DNA of 64,000 bases from JADKIH01 sp049363815 (lineage in GTDB: Bacteria > Bacteroidota > Bacteroidia > AKYH767-A > 2013-40CM-41-45). A program made the translations under genes and the position numbers. Under the pieces are notes generated by a model, which was not told the origin of the DNA, ran no database searches, and was given only the letters and a program-made list of their open reading frames with translations. Where the stretch lies: positions 1 to 64,000 of the forward strand of contig JBMQEM010000208.1 in NCBI GenBank assembly GCA_049363815.1, given 5' to 3'. Shown here in pieces: positions 34,901 to 42,019 of the stretch. Every line of letters starts with the position of its first letter. Positions within the stretch are counted from its first letter, which is position 1.

Positions 34901-37684
34901 CACCATTCTCCATATCGTACGGAGAATTGCTATTAATGTATAGAACGCTTCATAAGGCAGACAAATTAGAGTAAAGATTATCTGCACAAACACTCCACTG
35001 GCATTAAGACTGAATAAAATTATATGTTGTGTAAACACAATATCCTTCTGCCGTTTGAATAACTGCCAGACTGAAGTGATGATCACAGGCATAACAATTA
35101 CGCTTGACACCACAAGAGTCCAGAAAAAAGGCTGATCAAGAATAAACCATGATAATAACATAAAAATGGTAAGTGCAATTGGAACCAGGCTCCGGCGGAT
35201 GTTATCAAAGATCTTCCACCTTGATAAAGCAGAGAGCGTATTCCGTTTCCATCTGTGATTTACATTCGGAACAAATGGAGTGAAGAATGCTGCTATCTGC
35301 CAGTCACCGCGAATCCACCGCATCCTTCGTTTAACATCGGCCCTGTATGTACTCGGATATTTCTCAAATAATTGCACATCGCTGATAAGACCTGATCTAA
35401 TGTAGCAACCTTCAATAAGATCATGACTTAAAATTCTGTTCTCAGGAAATTTTCCTCCCAGTGCTTTTTCGAAAATATCAACATCATAAATTCCTTTTCC
35501 AATAAATGAACCTTCAAAAAACAAATCCTGATAAACATCGGAAGACGCCCTTGTATAAGGATCTATTCCAGGTTCATTTCCGTGTAGTTTTGCAAAATTG
35601 GAAGCTGTAATGTCAGGCAAACTCACAGCAACACGTGGCTGCAGGATTCCATATCCTTGAGTCACTCTCTGCTTCCTTTCATTATACACAGGACGATTAA
35701 GCGGATGCGCCATTGAAGCAATCAACTTCCATGCTGCGCCCCTAGGCAGTTGGGTATCTGCATCGAGAGTGATGACATATTTTATATCAAGCAGTGTATC
35801 TGTTTTTCCAATGATCAGAGAAAAACGATCATGACCATGACCACGGAGTACGGCATTTAATTCAGCAAGTTTTCCACGCTTTCTTTCATAGCCCATCCAG
35901 ATCTTTTCATCCTTATTCCATCTTCTTGGACGATGGAATAAAAAGAACATTTCACTCTCGCTATATCCATATTTCACATTCAGTTCTTCAATTCCTCTTT
36001 TGACCTGATCAAGCATCTTTTGATCGCTAGGTAATTCTTCAGATTTGGCATCTGTAAAGTCAGTCAGCAAACCGAATTGAAGATTCTTATCCATGTTTGC
36101 CAGATACCGCACTTCAAGAGCTTCAACCAGTTCATCGATATCCTTTGAATTAGTAAGCATCGATGGAATGATCACGAGTGTATGAAATTCTTCAGGTATA
36201 CCTTCAGAAAAATCCAGACGAGGGAGCAGTCGCGGTTTGACAATTAAAGTTGAAAAGAAATTGATCAATGTAATTACAAGTTGGCTGAGACTGATGAATG
36301 CAAGACCAAGGATCAGGAGCATCAGCAACTTTCCGATCTGTTCATCACGTATCAGATAAAAAACACCGGCTGTCAATACAGATGTAGTAATGAAAATTGT
36401 AAGCAGATATAAAAACAATGCACGCCTCCTTACTCTGAAGCGAAAATTATTGAAAAAGGTTTGCGGAATTTTTGCAGCGCGTCTGGTTTCCATCAGACCT
36501 TTTCCGATCAGATAATAACCAACATGAGCCTGACGATCATTCTTTGAATTAGTAGTAGCTCTTTCATTTGCCAGATTCAGAACAATCTGCGCTACTTGTT
36601 CTTCTGACAACTTTGAACGCTGCGATACATGTTCCACTACATGTCGAAACTGATCCCTGGTGGTAAAATCCATATTGGAATATACTCCGGCAGGATCTTT
36701 TCGCAGGATCTGTTCTACCACGCTATGCTCTTCAACAAAATCACGCCAGTCCATTGCGCTCAACAAGCGTAAACTATCGATACTGTTCTTTACCGAAACC
36801 TGATCAGCAGCCTGCTTTTGATTTTCAGCAGAGATCAATTCAATACTCGTTAATCCATTTTCAGTTAATCGTTGTTCGATCCATGAAAGTGCCAGCGCAA
36901 GTCCGGGCCCTTTTCCACTTAACTGGCGGGTTAACTCAGCAATAAAAGGACTTACAAGCGGGGGCTTTGAGCGAGTCATATCCGCTATTGTGATGATAAG
37001 ATCACGGGGTTCGTTTTCGGCAGTTTCAATTAAACGTTTTGCCCATGTATCAGCAAGGTTTCTGTCAATTCTGTCAATAGCTATTTTAGCAGAAACACGA
37101 CGGAGATTTTCGATCAAAGCAAGCCGGAGCATAATTGGTATTGCCCACAGTTCTCCTAATTTTAGTTTTGCAACAGACTGATATGATCTTAAAAAACTAC
37201 TCAGATTCTCTATGTCAATCCGGCCGTCACTGTGAGAGATGATCTGCAGTGCAATATCATATACACGAGTCAGTCCAGCTGCTCTTCTGTTTGCAAGTTT
37301 TGGTAAATTTTCACTATAGCCTTTAGGTAAATGTCTTTTAGCTGTCCTGATATGCTCTTCAATAAGGTAAAAATTATCGACCAGCCATTCACCGGCAGGC
37401 GTGATCTGCGATTCGGCAAACTCATCTTCAGTAAGCAATGTCTGTACTTCAAATAGTGTTTTTTCATTGTCAGCAAGACGACGAAGCACAAGATCCTTAC
37501 CTTTTTCCGAGCTTAAACGATGTGTCTCAGCAAGCGTCCTTCCATATTTCTCCATTTGTCCGGAGGTAAAAAGTTCTGAACGAAGTGGCTCTTCATTGAT
37601 ATAGGGACGTTTTCCGGCATTTTCCTGAAAATAGGATCGCATTTGAGCCAAAATATCTTCAGCTGTTTTACTTATTTGCTTCAT
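29000..37684 (-). CDS. Cyclic beta-1,2-glucan synthase (GT84-GH94), NdvB/ChvB-like
   Basis: A 2894-residue inner-membrane multidomain enzyme, the usual length for NdvB/ChvB. Residues 1-400 are helical. Transmembrane segments lie near 415-480 and 820-1000. Between them is the glycosyltransferase-84 core, with TLDADTQLPRGAAW near 636 and RRMRWIRGDWQ near 788. A glycoamylase-like middle region (~1050-1550) contains YLLSNLTAVDFGYMS and YSYMAHHQGMSLLSFAY. The C-terminal half is tandem carbohydrate-binding/GH94 phosphorylase-like (GRSGYYQSGGAFGFRDQLQD near 2428, GSGDWNDGMDQVGKHGKG near 2573 with the catalytic Asp). It makes and sizes cyclic beta-1,2-glucan from UDP-glucose for the periplasm. No NdvA-type exporter is in the window. 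Confidence 0.93.
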   Translation of the reverse strand: MKQISKTAEDILAQMRSYFQENAGKRPYINEEPLRSELFTSGQMEKYGRTLAETHRLSSEKGKDLVLRRLADNEKTLFEVQTLLTEDEFAESQITPAGEWLVDNFYLIEEHIRTAKRHLPKGYSENLPKLANRRAAGLTRVYDIALQIISHSDGRIDIENLSSFLRSYQSVAKLKLGELWAIPIMLRLALIENLRRVSAKIAIDRIDRNLADTWAKRLIETAENEPRDLIITIADMTRSKPPLVSPFIAELTRQLSGKGPGLALALSWIEQRLTENGLTSIELISAENQKQAADQVSVKNSIDSLRLLSAMDWRDFVEEHSVVEQILRKDPAGVYSNMDFTTRDQFRHVVEHVSQRSKLSEEQVAQIVLNLANERATTNSKNDRQAHVGYYLIGKGLMETRRAAKIPQTFFNNFRFRVRRRALFLYLLTIFITTSVLTAGVFYLIRDEQIGKLLMLLILGLAFISLSQLVITLINFFSTLIVKPRLLPRLDFSEGIPEEFHTLVIIPSMLTNSKDIDELVEALEVRYLANMDKNLQFGLLTDFTDAKSEELPSDQKMLDQVKRGIEELNVKYGYSESEMFFLFHRPRRWNKDEKIWMGYERKRGKLAELNAVLRGHGHDRFSLIIGKTDTLLDIKYVITLDADTQLPRGAAWKLIASMAHPLNRPVYNERKQRVTQGYGILQPRVAVSLPDITASNFAKLHGNEPGIDPYTRASSDVYQDLFFEGSFIGKGIYDVDIFEKALGGKFPENRILSHDLIEGCYIRSGLISDVQLFEKYPSTYRADVKRRMRWIRGDWQIAAFFTPFVPNVNHRWKRNTLSALSRWKIFDNIRRSLVPIALTIFMLLSWFILDQPFFWTLVVSSVIVMPVIITSVWQLFKRQKDIVFTQHIILFSLNASGVFVQIIFTLICLPYEAFYTLIAILRTIWRMVISHKKLLEWNPSAVEEKMNPASLAASFASMWFEPALALGAFYILLITAPERIAIAIPILLLWLSAPLVTWWMSRPISRQSSALSEDQILYLRVLSRKTWGFFEKYVTEEDNWLPPDNFQEKPAPVIAHRTSPTNIGLYLLSNLTAVDFGYMSVSRMLTRTQHTFDTLNILPKHNGHLYNWYDTVSLDPLMPKYISTVDNGNLVGHLLTLRQGFLEILDQKIFEPKIYLGLRDTLMVLLERIEDNDKSKFSPLRDAIEAAYNSPDQSLSENKQRLIEITEKLEQALSGINSGTNSFAEWWRKMLIEQIEGIQENMLVLKPWYLLENAPENLKNLIETRNPSLVEISKISIYLPREIKARRAEATAEENAWLDSFLIALEESGNLADARISMIDDQIFECDELSNVEWDFLYDKSKQLFTIGYKPDEYQLDPSFYDLLASESRLATFVGIAQGKIPEESWFALGRLVSNPGRKPVLLSWSGSMFEYLMPLLVMPNYENTLLDRTYKTSVARQIEYGNQRGVPWGNSESGYNLTDINSNYQYHAFGTPGLGLKRGLGEELVIAPYATAMALMVEPEKSCKNLELMTSEGFEGDFGFYEAVDYTPARLPRGQSNAIIYSYMAHHQGMSLLSFAYLLLNQPMQRRFEAEPRFKASLLLLQERIPKATSYYAHTAPTTDKNFAKDGSEVRVLKTPNTPIPEVQLLSNGRYHVMVTNSGGGYSRWKDLAVTRWREDATCDNWGNFCYIRDLDNDVFWSSTFQPSLRKVKNYEVAFSQSRADFRGSLNRIETHTEIVVSPEDDIEMRRLNLSNHSDQVRTLEITSYSEVVLASAASDAMAPAYSNLFVQTEIQKSNNAIICTRRPRSVSEHPPFMFHMMCAEGVRVEQVSYETSRNKFVGRGNTPANPIAMQNSGPLSGSEGSVLDPVVAIRYKVTLRPRQSVSIDFIIGIGENREICQSLIEKYQDHHHKDRIFELAWTHNQVVLRHINATESDTQLYSRLAGSVIFANSFLRANPAILIKNQRGQSGLWGYSISGDLPIVLLKVADQENVQLVKQLIQAHNYWQLKGLKVDLVIWNEDHGGYRQLLQNQIQALIATEVADKPGGIFVRASDQISNEDRILFQTVARVILSDEEGTLQDHLDRKAAAKLNIPALVTTIPPDTQNNLITQPKGLKFFNGLGGFSQDGSEYIISVHNKLRTPAPWSNVIANPKFGTVVSESGQAYTWAENAHEYRLTPWNNDPISDIGGEVFYLRDEESGRFWSTTLLPRPGNSSYTVRHGMGYSVFEYSEEGIQSEMWVYVDIESAVKFTVLKVKNASGRPRKLSATGYTEWVMGDMRPKNAMHIFSELDTVSGALIAKNPYNTEFPGRVTFFDVDERKKTFTSDRAEFIGRNQSLQNPDAMSKVKLSGKLGAGYDPCAAIQINFELDEGEEKEIIFRLGTGTDINDALNLIKNFKGSDKAATALQRVRDFWKKTLEAMQVQTPDDATNIIANYWITYQTLSSRLWGRSGYYQSGGAFGFRDQLQDVLSLLHAQPELAREQILLAASRQFKEGDVQHWWHPPTGRGVRTRCSDDFLWLPYVTIRYIKQTGDDKILDEMISYLEGRHLNHEEESYYDLPIQSMQRASLYDHCVKAIQYGFRYGEHGLPLIGSGDWNDGMDQVGKHGKGESVWLGFFIYDICMNFIEIAQSHQDLGFAEQCKDEAEKLKVNIEKNAWDGEWYRRAYFDDGTPLGSHLNDECQIDSLSQSWSVISGVADKTRALTAMNSAYARLVNKKDNIICLLDPAFDKSVTNPGYIKGYVAGVRENGGQYSHAAIWMIIAWTKLGDSEKAWELFKMINPINHGRTPEEIATYKVEPYVMAGDVYAVSPHEGHGGWTWYTGSAGWMNQLITDHFFGLRKEGDKLSFVPCVPAEWGSFKIHYRYKTSVYNISFTQDSGVGEMTVKENNIAFDNNKIDLVDDGATHEVKIVLYRGKL

Positions 37685-37903
37685 AATACTGTGTGAGACA
37701 GAAAACCTGTCAGTTTAACTTTAACGGCTATAAAGTTACCTGAAATGCGCAAGGATAATCTTTAAATCTGATTAACTTTTCACAGTGAAATTGTTGGTTT
37801 CTCAGGAAGAAAAACCCAAAAAGGAATATACCGGAGTGTAAAAATTTTATTTGAAGGAATTTATAGTGAAAAAACTGTGTAACACTTAAACCACTGTGGT
37901 TTT

Positions 37904-39007
37904 TTATTCCACAACAAACTGCTGAATGAACGATTCACCGGCTTGTGATTTAATTTGTACAAAATAATTTCCATTCGCCATAAAGGATAGTGCTTTTTCA
38001 GTAGACCAGAGATAAGTATGACTTCCTGCTGTTTCATAACTCCTGTATGGTTGAGAAACTAAAGCCCCACTTGAACTAAATATGGAAATTTCAATCTCCG
38101 AACTTTTCTTTAATTGATATTCGAAATTGATCTTCCTTCCGGATGCAACAGGGTTCGGGAAAATTGAAATCACTGAATTATCATGGACATTGTTTGCACC
38201 TGTAGAAACAAAATTATCAAGATGAATGACTTCTGCATTCAGGATCTGTGAATGATTTTGTGTTGTATCCTGATCATAGGCAACATAAGCCACTGCATGC
38301 ATATAAGAAAGATTCCATGAAGGATCAGCAATGAAATTCATTGTTTGCGAATACACTGTACCTAAATTTACCATCGGAGGTATTGCTCCCCCAACACCCC
38401 AGGCACCACCAACAGCTTTTCTTACTACTGAATTATGCTTCCAGTTCAGTAAAGGATCGTTTCCATTTTCAATTGTAGACGAATAATTAGTTTGCTCCAG
38501 TATACCAACCGCAGGAATGCTGTCTTCGATGAGTAAAATATTTATCTTCATCGGAATCCCGCTTTCGGGCAATGAATAAAACTCAACATTGACATCGGCA
38601 GAAAAAGAAGTACCGTTTCTGGTCATATTGCTGAACGAGACCGATGCAATTGCATGTATGTTTCTCTGTAGTGTGTAGTTGGTCATCCATAAAGTGTACA
38701 AAGGGTTGTATGGATAATTCTGGTATCTGTAACGATTGAATAATGCTGTCGGATAACTGTTGATATTGAAGCGGGATTGCAGAGCATTATCTTCCGGAAT
38801 GGTCAATGAATCCAGGCGATGCCATGCAAGCTGAATACACTCTTGCGGATAATAAGAATGAATAATTTCACCTCGGAGTGTACCTTCAGGGCAGCCTCCG
38901 CACCAGGTTCCTGTGAACTCTTCCAGCATGATCCTCTTTGCCGGCTGAGCGTTGGCAGTATAAAGGAAGCAGATAAAAATTAAACAAATGACTATGGCAT
39001 TTTTCAT
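37904..39007 (-). CDS. Omp28-like thioredoxin-fold protein with T9SS sorting domain
   Basis: A 367-residue exported protein. The signal peptide ends YTANAQ. Residues ~22-150 resemble the Omp28/thioredoxin-like fold, with the CxxC site C36-C39 (EEFTGTWCGGCPEG) and a cis-Pro-like segment NSYPTALFN. Residues ~150-275 are a beta-sandwich region (ADVNVEFYSLPESGIPMKIN). The last ~85 residues form a T9SS sorting domain (ISIFPNPVASGRKINFEYQL, ending QFVVE). It is probably a surface or extracellular protein with redox potential, though Omp28-type proteins have no proven activity. No cotranscribed neighbour is seen. Confidence 0.85.
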   Translation of the reverse strand: MKNAIVICLIFICFLYTANAQPAKRIMLEEFTGTWCGGCPEGTLRGEIIHSYYPQECIQLAWHRLDSLTIPEDNALQSRFNINSYPTALFNRYRYQNYPYNPLYTLWMTNYTLQRNIHAIASVSFSNMTRNGTSFSADVNVEFYSLPESGIPMKINILLIEDSIPAVGILEQTNYSSTIENGNDPLLNWKHNSVVRKAVGGAWGVGGAIPPMVNLGTVYSQTMNFIADPSWNLSYMHAVAYVAYDQDTTQNHSQILNAEVIHLDNFVSTGANNVHDNSVISIFPNPVASGRKINFEYQLKKSSEIEISIFSSSGALVSQPYRSYETAGSHTYLWSTEKALSFMANGNYFVQIKSQAGESFIQQFVVE

Positions 39008-39112
39008 AGGTAAGTCTTTTTGTAATAGCTCACGGGAATCTTGGTTTTGTCAACCACCACTAAAGTAATATTTTTTTCAATTCCTCCGAAAAGACTGAGT
39101 TCTGAAATATAC

Positions 39113-39128
39113 TTCGTACATTTACGAA
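39113..39128. promoter_or_regulatory. ArsR operator upstream of the second arsR
   Basis: TTCGTA-CATT-TACGAA is a perfect palindrome, 17 bases before the TTG start of arsR. It overlaps TACATTTA (39117-39124), a TAnnTTT-like -7 element. The same arms recur upstream of acr3. Confidence 0.75.
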
Positions 39129-39145
39129 CCTTTACTTGTACTTAA

Positions 39146-39442
39146 TTGAAAACGCAGCAAAAATATTCAGAAAAAGAACTTTTAATATCAAGGTTTGCTA
39201 ATGCTCTTTCTCATCCGGTGAGAGTAGCGATCATTGAGTTGTTACTAAAACAGACCAGTTGCTACCATGGCGACATGGCAAATGAACTGCCTATTGCTAA
39301 TAGTACGCTTTCACAGCATTTAAAGGTTTTAAAAGATGCCGGATTAATTGATGGCGAGATCACTCCGCCGAAGACTAAATACTGTATTCACCGCGAAAAC
39401 TGGGCGCTTGCCAAAGGTCTTCTTATCGGTTTTTTTGATTAG
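39146..39442 (+). CDS. arsR: ArsR family repressor paired with acr3
   Basis: A 98-residue winged-helix repressor. The DNA-reading helix is NSTLSQHLKVLKDAGLIDG, and PKTKYCIHRENW closes the wing. At the metal site, where the paralogue at 13040 has CxC, this protein has C39-Y-H41 (TSCYHGDMANELP), with a further Cys in KYCIHR, so its arsenite site must be built differently. The start is a TTG; the next in-frame ATG would remove most of the fold, and TTG lies at the right distance from the palindromic operator and promoter. It is followed by acr3, which has its own copy of the operator. Confidence 0.88.
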   Translation: MKTQQKYSEKELLISRFANALSHPVRVAIIELLLKQTSCYHGDMANELPIANSTLSQHLKVLKDAGLIDGEITPPKTKYCIHRENWALAKGLLIGFFD

Positions 39443-39475
39443 TTGTCAATTATAGATTATTCGTATATTTACGAA
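39443..39475 (+). promoter_or_regulatory. Promoter and ArsR operator of acr3
   Basis: TTG (39443-39445) and TATATTTA (39464-39471) are separated by 18 bases, the same layout as at tRNA-Gly. The perfect palindrome TTCGTA-TATT-TACGAA (39460-39475) covers the -7 element, so a bound repressor would block initiation. It lies 36 bases before the acr3 start. Confidence 0.78.
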
Positions 39476-39511
39476 CTATTGGCGAACCTAAACACAACCT
39501 GAATTAATCAA

Positions 39512-40549
39512 ATGCAACCAAAATTAAAATTTCTCGACAGGTATTTAACGCTATGGATCTTTCTTGCGATGATCGTTGGTGTCGGACTCGGATACTTTTT
39601 CCCCGCGATTTCCGATCTCACCAATGCTTTTTCAGTTGGAACGACAAATATCCCATTAGCAGTTGGTCTTATTCTCATGATGTATCCGCCTTTAGCAAAA
39701 GTAGATTACTCGTTATTGCCGAAAGCATTTCAAGACAAGAAACTGATCTCCTTGTCTCTATTTTTAAACTGGATCATCGGGCCATTACTGATGTTTGCAC
39801 TTGCAATTATTTTCCTCAGAGATCAGCCTGAATACATGGCCGGATTAATTCTGATCGGTCTGGCCAGGTGTATTGCAATGGTAATCGTCTGGAACGATCT
39901 TGCCGGAGGAAGCAGAGAATATGCAGCATTGCTTGTAGCACTTAACAGTATTTTTCAGGTCCTTACATATAGCTTCTATACATGGCTATTTATAAATGTG
40001 CTACCGGAAAAATTCGGGCTGAAAGGATTCAATATGAATGTTTCAATGAGTGAAGTTGCACAGAGTGTATTTATATATCTGGGAATCCCGTTCATTGCAG
40101 GATTTTTAAGCAGACATTACCTTATAAAAATAAAAGGCAGGGATTGGTATAATCACAGATTCATTCCAAGAATTTCACCAATTACTTTATACGCCTTGCT
40201 TTTCACAATCGTACTCATGTTTAGTTTAAAAGGTGATGCTATTCTGGAATTGCCAATGGACGTCATGAAAGTTGCAGTACCATTGATCATTTACTTTTTC
40301 CTGATGTTCTTCATCAGTTTTCTTATAGGCAAATGGATGAAAGTTCCTTATGATAAAAATACTTCAGTTGCATTTACAGCAACCGGAAACAATTTTGAAT
40401 TAGCCATTGCAGTTTCAATTGCTGTTTTTGGAATTCATTCACCGCAGGCGTTTGTTGGTGTGATTGGTCCGCTTGTGGAAGTCCCGGTTTTAATTCTTCT
40501 GGTGAAAGCGGCTCTGGGGATGAAGTATCGGATTACCGAGAAACCTTGA
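39512..40549 (+). CDS. acr3: Acr3-type arsenite efflux permease
   Basis: A 345-residue polytopic inner-membrane transporter of the ACR3 (BART superfamily) type that exports arsenite. About ten hydrophobic segments are seen. The essential Cys of the fourth membrane segment is C120 (IGLARCIAMVIVWNDLAGGS), and the other conserved stretch, TATGNNFELAIAVSIAVFG with its membrane Glu, lies near residue 303. Family motifs FLNWIIGPLLMFALA and GPLVEVPVLILLV are intact. It lies 69 bases after arsR. Arsenate reductase and arsenite methyltransferase are encoded separately at 11670-13002, so the resistance pathway is split between two sites. Confidence 0.94.
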   Translation: MQPKLKFLDRYLTLWIFLAMIVGVGLGYFFPAISDLTNAFSVGTTNIPLAVGLILMMYPPLAKVDYSLLPKAFQDKKLISLSLFLNWIIGPLLMFALAIIFLRDQPEYMAGLILIGLARCIAMVIVWNDLAGGSREYAALLVALNSIFQVLTYSFYTWLFINVLPEKFGLKGFNMNVSMSEVAQSVFIYLGIPFIAGFLSRHYLIKIKGRDWYNHRFIPRISPITLYALLFTIVLMFSLKGDAILELPMDVMKVAVPLIIYFFLMFFISFLIGKWMKVPYDKNTSVAFTATGNNFELAIAVSIAVFGIHSPQAFVGVIGPLVEVPVLILLVKAALGMKYRITEKP

Positions 40550-40560
40550 ATGAGTTAAAT

Positions 40561-40624
40561 GTTTAAGGGGTTTAAAGTGCTTAAGGGGCTTCTGCCCACC
40601 TTAAACAACTTAAACCCCTTAAAC
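40561..40624. terminator. Long hairpin between acr3 and the M16 peptidase genes
   Basis: GTTTAAGGGGTTTAA (40561-40575) pairs perfectly with 40610-40624 across a 34-base loop. The loop itself holds further TTAAGG/CCTTAA pairs. It sits between convergent genes and may act as a bidirectional terminator, although the flanking T runs are weak. Confidence 0.6.
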
Positions 40625-40651
40625 AATATAACTAATTAAAACCTTTAAGGT

Positions 40652-41992
40652 TTATTCTAAAGTCTGCGTAAACACTTTTTCATCGAGTCCCGCAGTGTCG
40701 CCAAGATACAACCAACGGATAGATTTTGTATATTTTCTGAAAGCAGCATTGATGTCTTCTAATTTTAGTTTCTGTACTTCATCTAAAACCTTTGTAGCAG
40801 TCTTCCATGTACTCAGATTTTCATTGTCACCAATTGTTGAAGCTAATGCACTATTGGTTTCCAGATTCATATAATATTTGGTCAGATATTGCTCTTTTTT
40901 ATCAGTCAACTCTTTTGCATCAAATCCATTCTTACGGATCTTCTTTACTTCATCGGTCATAACTTGTACAGATTGGCCCGGATCAGTAGTTGAAACATAC
41001 ATTGCGCTATATGGATTTTTTTGACCGGCAACATAAGAATAAGGTGCATACGATAAATTTCTCTTCGTGCGGATCTCAAGGAACAAACGGTCACTTAAAA
41101 TTTGAATTGCAATTTTCATTGCCATATAATCAGCAGCTCCGGGATTCGGACAATCCATTATTCCTTTTATATAATTTGTTGCCAGTTTCCTGTCTTCTTT
41201 GAAAAGAGAAGAAGAAGAAAAATCCGGACGCTTGTCAGACGAAGCAACTGTTGGTGCAGAACCCATCGGTATGCCTTTCAACATGCTAACTTTTGCTTTA
41301 ATATCATCTTCGCTCAGATTTCCCACAACTACTACAAATAATTTATTTTTTGCTATTAAAGAACTGTAATAATTCTTCAGATCGTTAACAGTAAGTTTCG
41401 TCAGAGAACCTTCAGTACCGGCAACCATTTTATTGTAGTTGGTTCCTTTATAGACTTCAACATTGATCAGATCATCAATGTGAGAATCGGGATCGCTTTC
41501 GGATTGTTTCAAATTATTGATAGCTTCCTCTTTTTTATTGTTGAAAGTATTATCATCAAATGCAGGATGCATGACCATATCGGCAAAAATATTCCATGAC
41601 TGGTCCCACTTACTTTTCAGACAATTCATTATTACTTTGCTGTTATCCTGACCACTCCCTGCGTATACAGAAGTTCCCATAGCTTCCAGTTCAGAGTGGA
41701 ATTTATCACGCGGATATTTCTGAGATCCGGACTCAGCCAGAACGCTCATCGTAAGCGATTCAATCCCTTCCTGTTCCTTAGAATAGTTGGACGTCCCGCC
41801 TTTTACGTATAATGCGATACTGATGATATCTTTTGTCGACGGTTTGTAGATCACCTTAATCCCATCAACCATCATTTCCTTCACACCCATGTCTTGCTTT
41901 TTAAGCGGGCGTTTCTTGATCTCATTCTGAGCAGATGAATTAAATGTTACTGCTATTAAGAGAAGAGTTATTATATAATTTAACTTTTTCAT
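40652..41992 (-). CDS. M16 family peptidase subunit lacking the zinc motif
   Basis: A 446-residue exported protein (signal peptide ends FNSSAQ) of the insulinase/processing-peptidase M16 fold: KVIYKPSTKDIISIALYVKG at the first beta strand, a Tyr/Arg region near the C-terminus (LEIRTKRNLSYAPYSYVAGQ), typical of the second half. Where active M16 proteins have HxxEH it reads IESLTMSVLAESGS, so it cannot bind zinc. It is the non-catalytic partner of the peptidase encoded immediately upstream, 27 bases away. Together they would form a periplasmic heterodimer or clam-shell peptidase that trims short peptides. Substrate unknown. Confidence 0.88.
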   Translation of the reverse strand: MKKLNYIITLLLIAVTFNSSAQNEIKKRPLKKQDMGVKEMMVDGIKVIYKPSTKDIISIALYVKGGTSNYSKEQEGIESLTMSVLAESGSQKYPRDKFHSELEAMGTSVYAGSGQDNSKVIMNCLKSKWDQSWNIFADMVMHPAFDDNTFNNKKEEAINNLKQSESDPDSHIDDLINVEVYKGTNYNKMVAGTEGSLTKLTVNDLKNYYSSLIAKNKLFVVVVGNLSEDDIKAKVSMLKGIPMGSAPTVASSDKRPDFSSSSLFKEDRKLATNYIKGIMDCPNPGAADYMAMKIAIQILSDRLFLEIRTKRNLSYAPYSYVAGQKNPYSAMYVSTTDPGQSVQVMTDEVKKIRKNGFDAKELTDKKEQYLTKYYMNLETNSALASTIGDNENLSTWKTATKVLDEVQKLKLEDINAAFRKYTKSIRWLYLGDTAGLDEKVFTQTLE

Positions 41993-42019
41993 TTTGGATT
42001 TCGGTTTATTGATTATGGA

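Noticed and set aside
29000..37684. Glucan synthase frame as two or more fused genes or an assembly artefact
   Set aside because: The single frame has the expected length, domain order and catalytic motifs of NdvB/ChvB.
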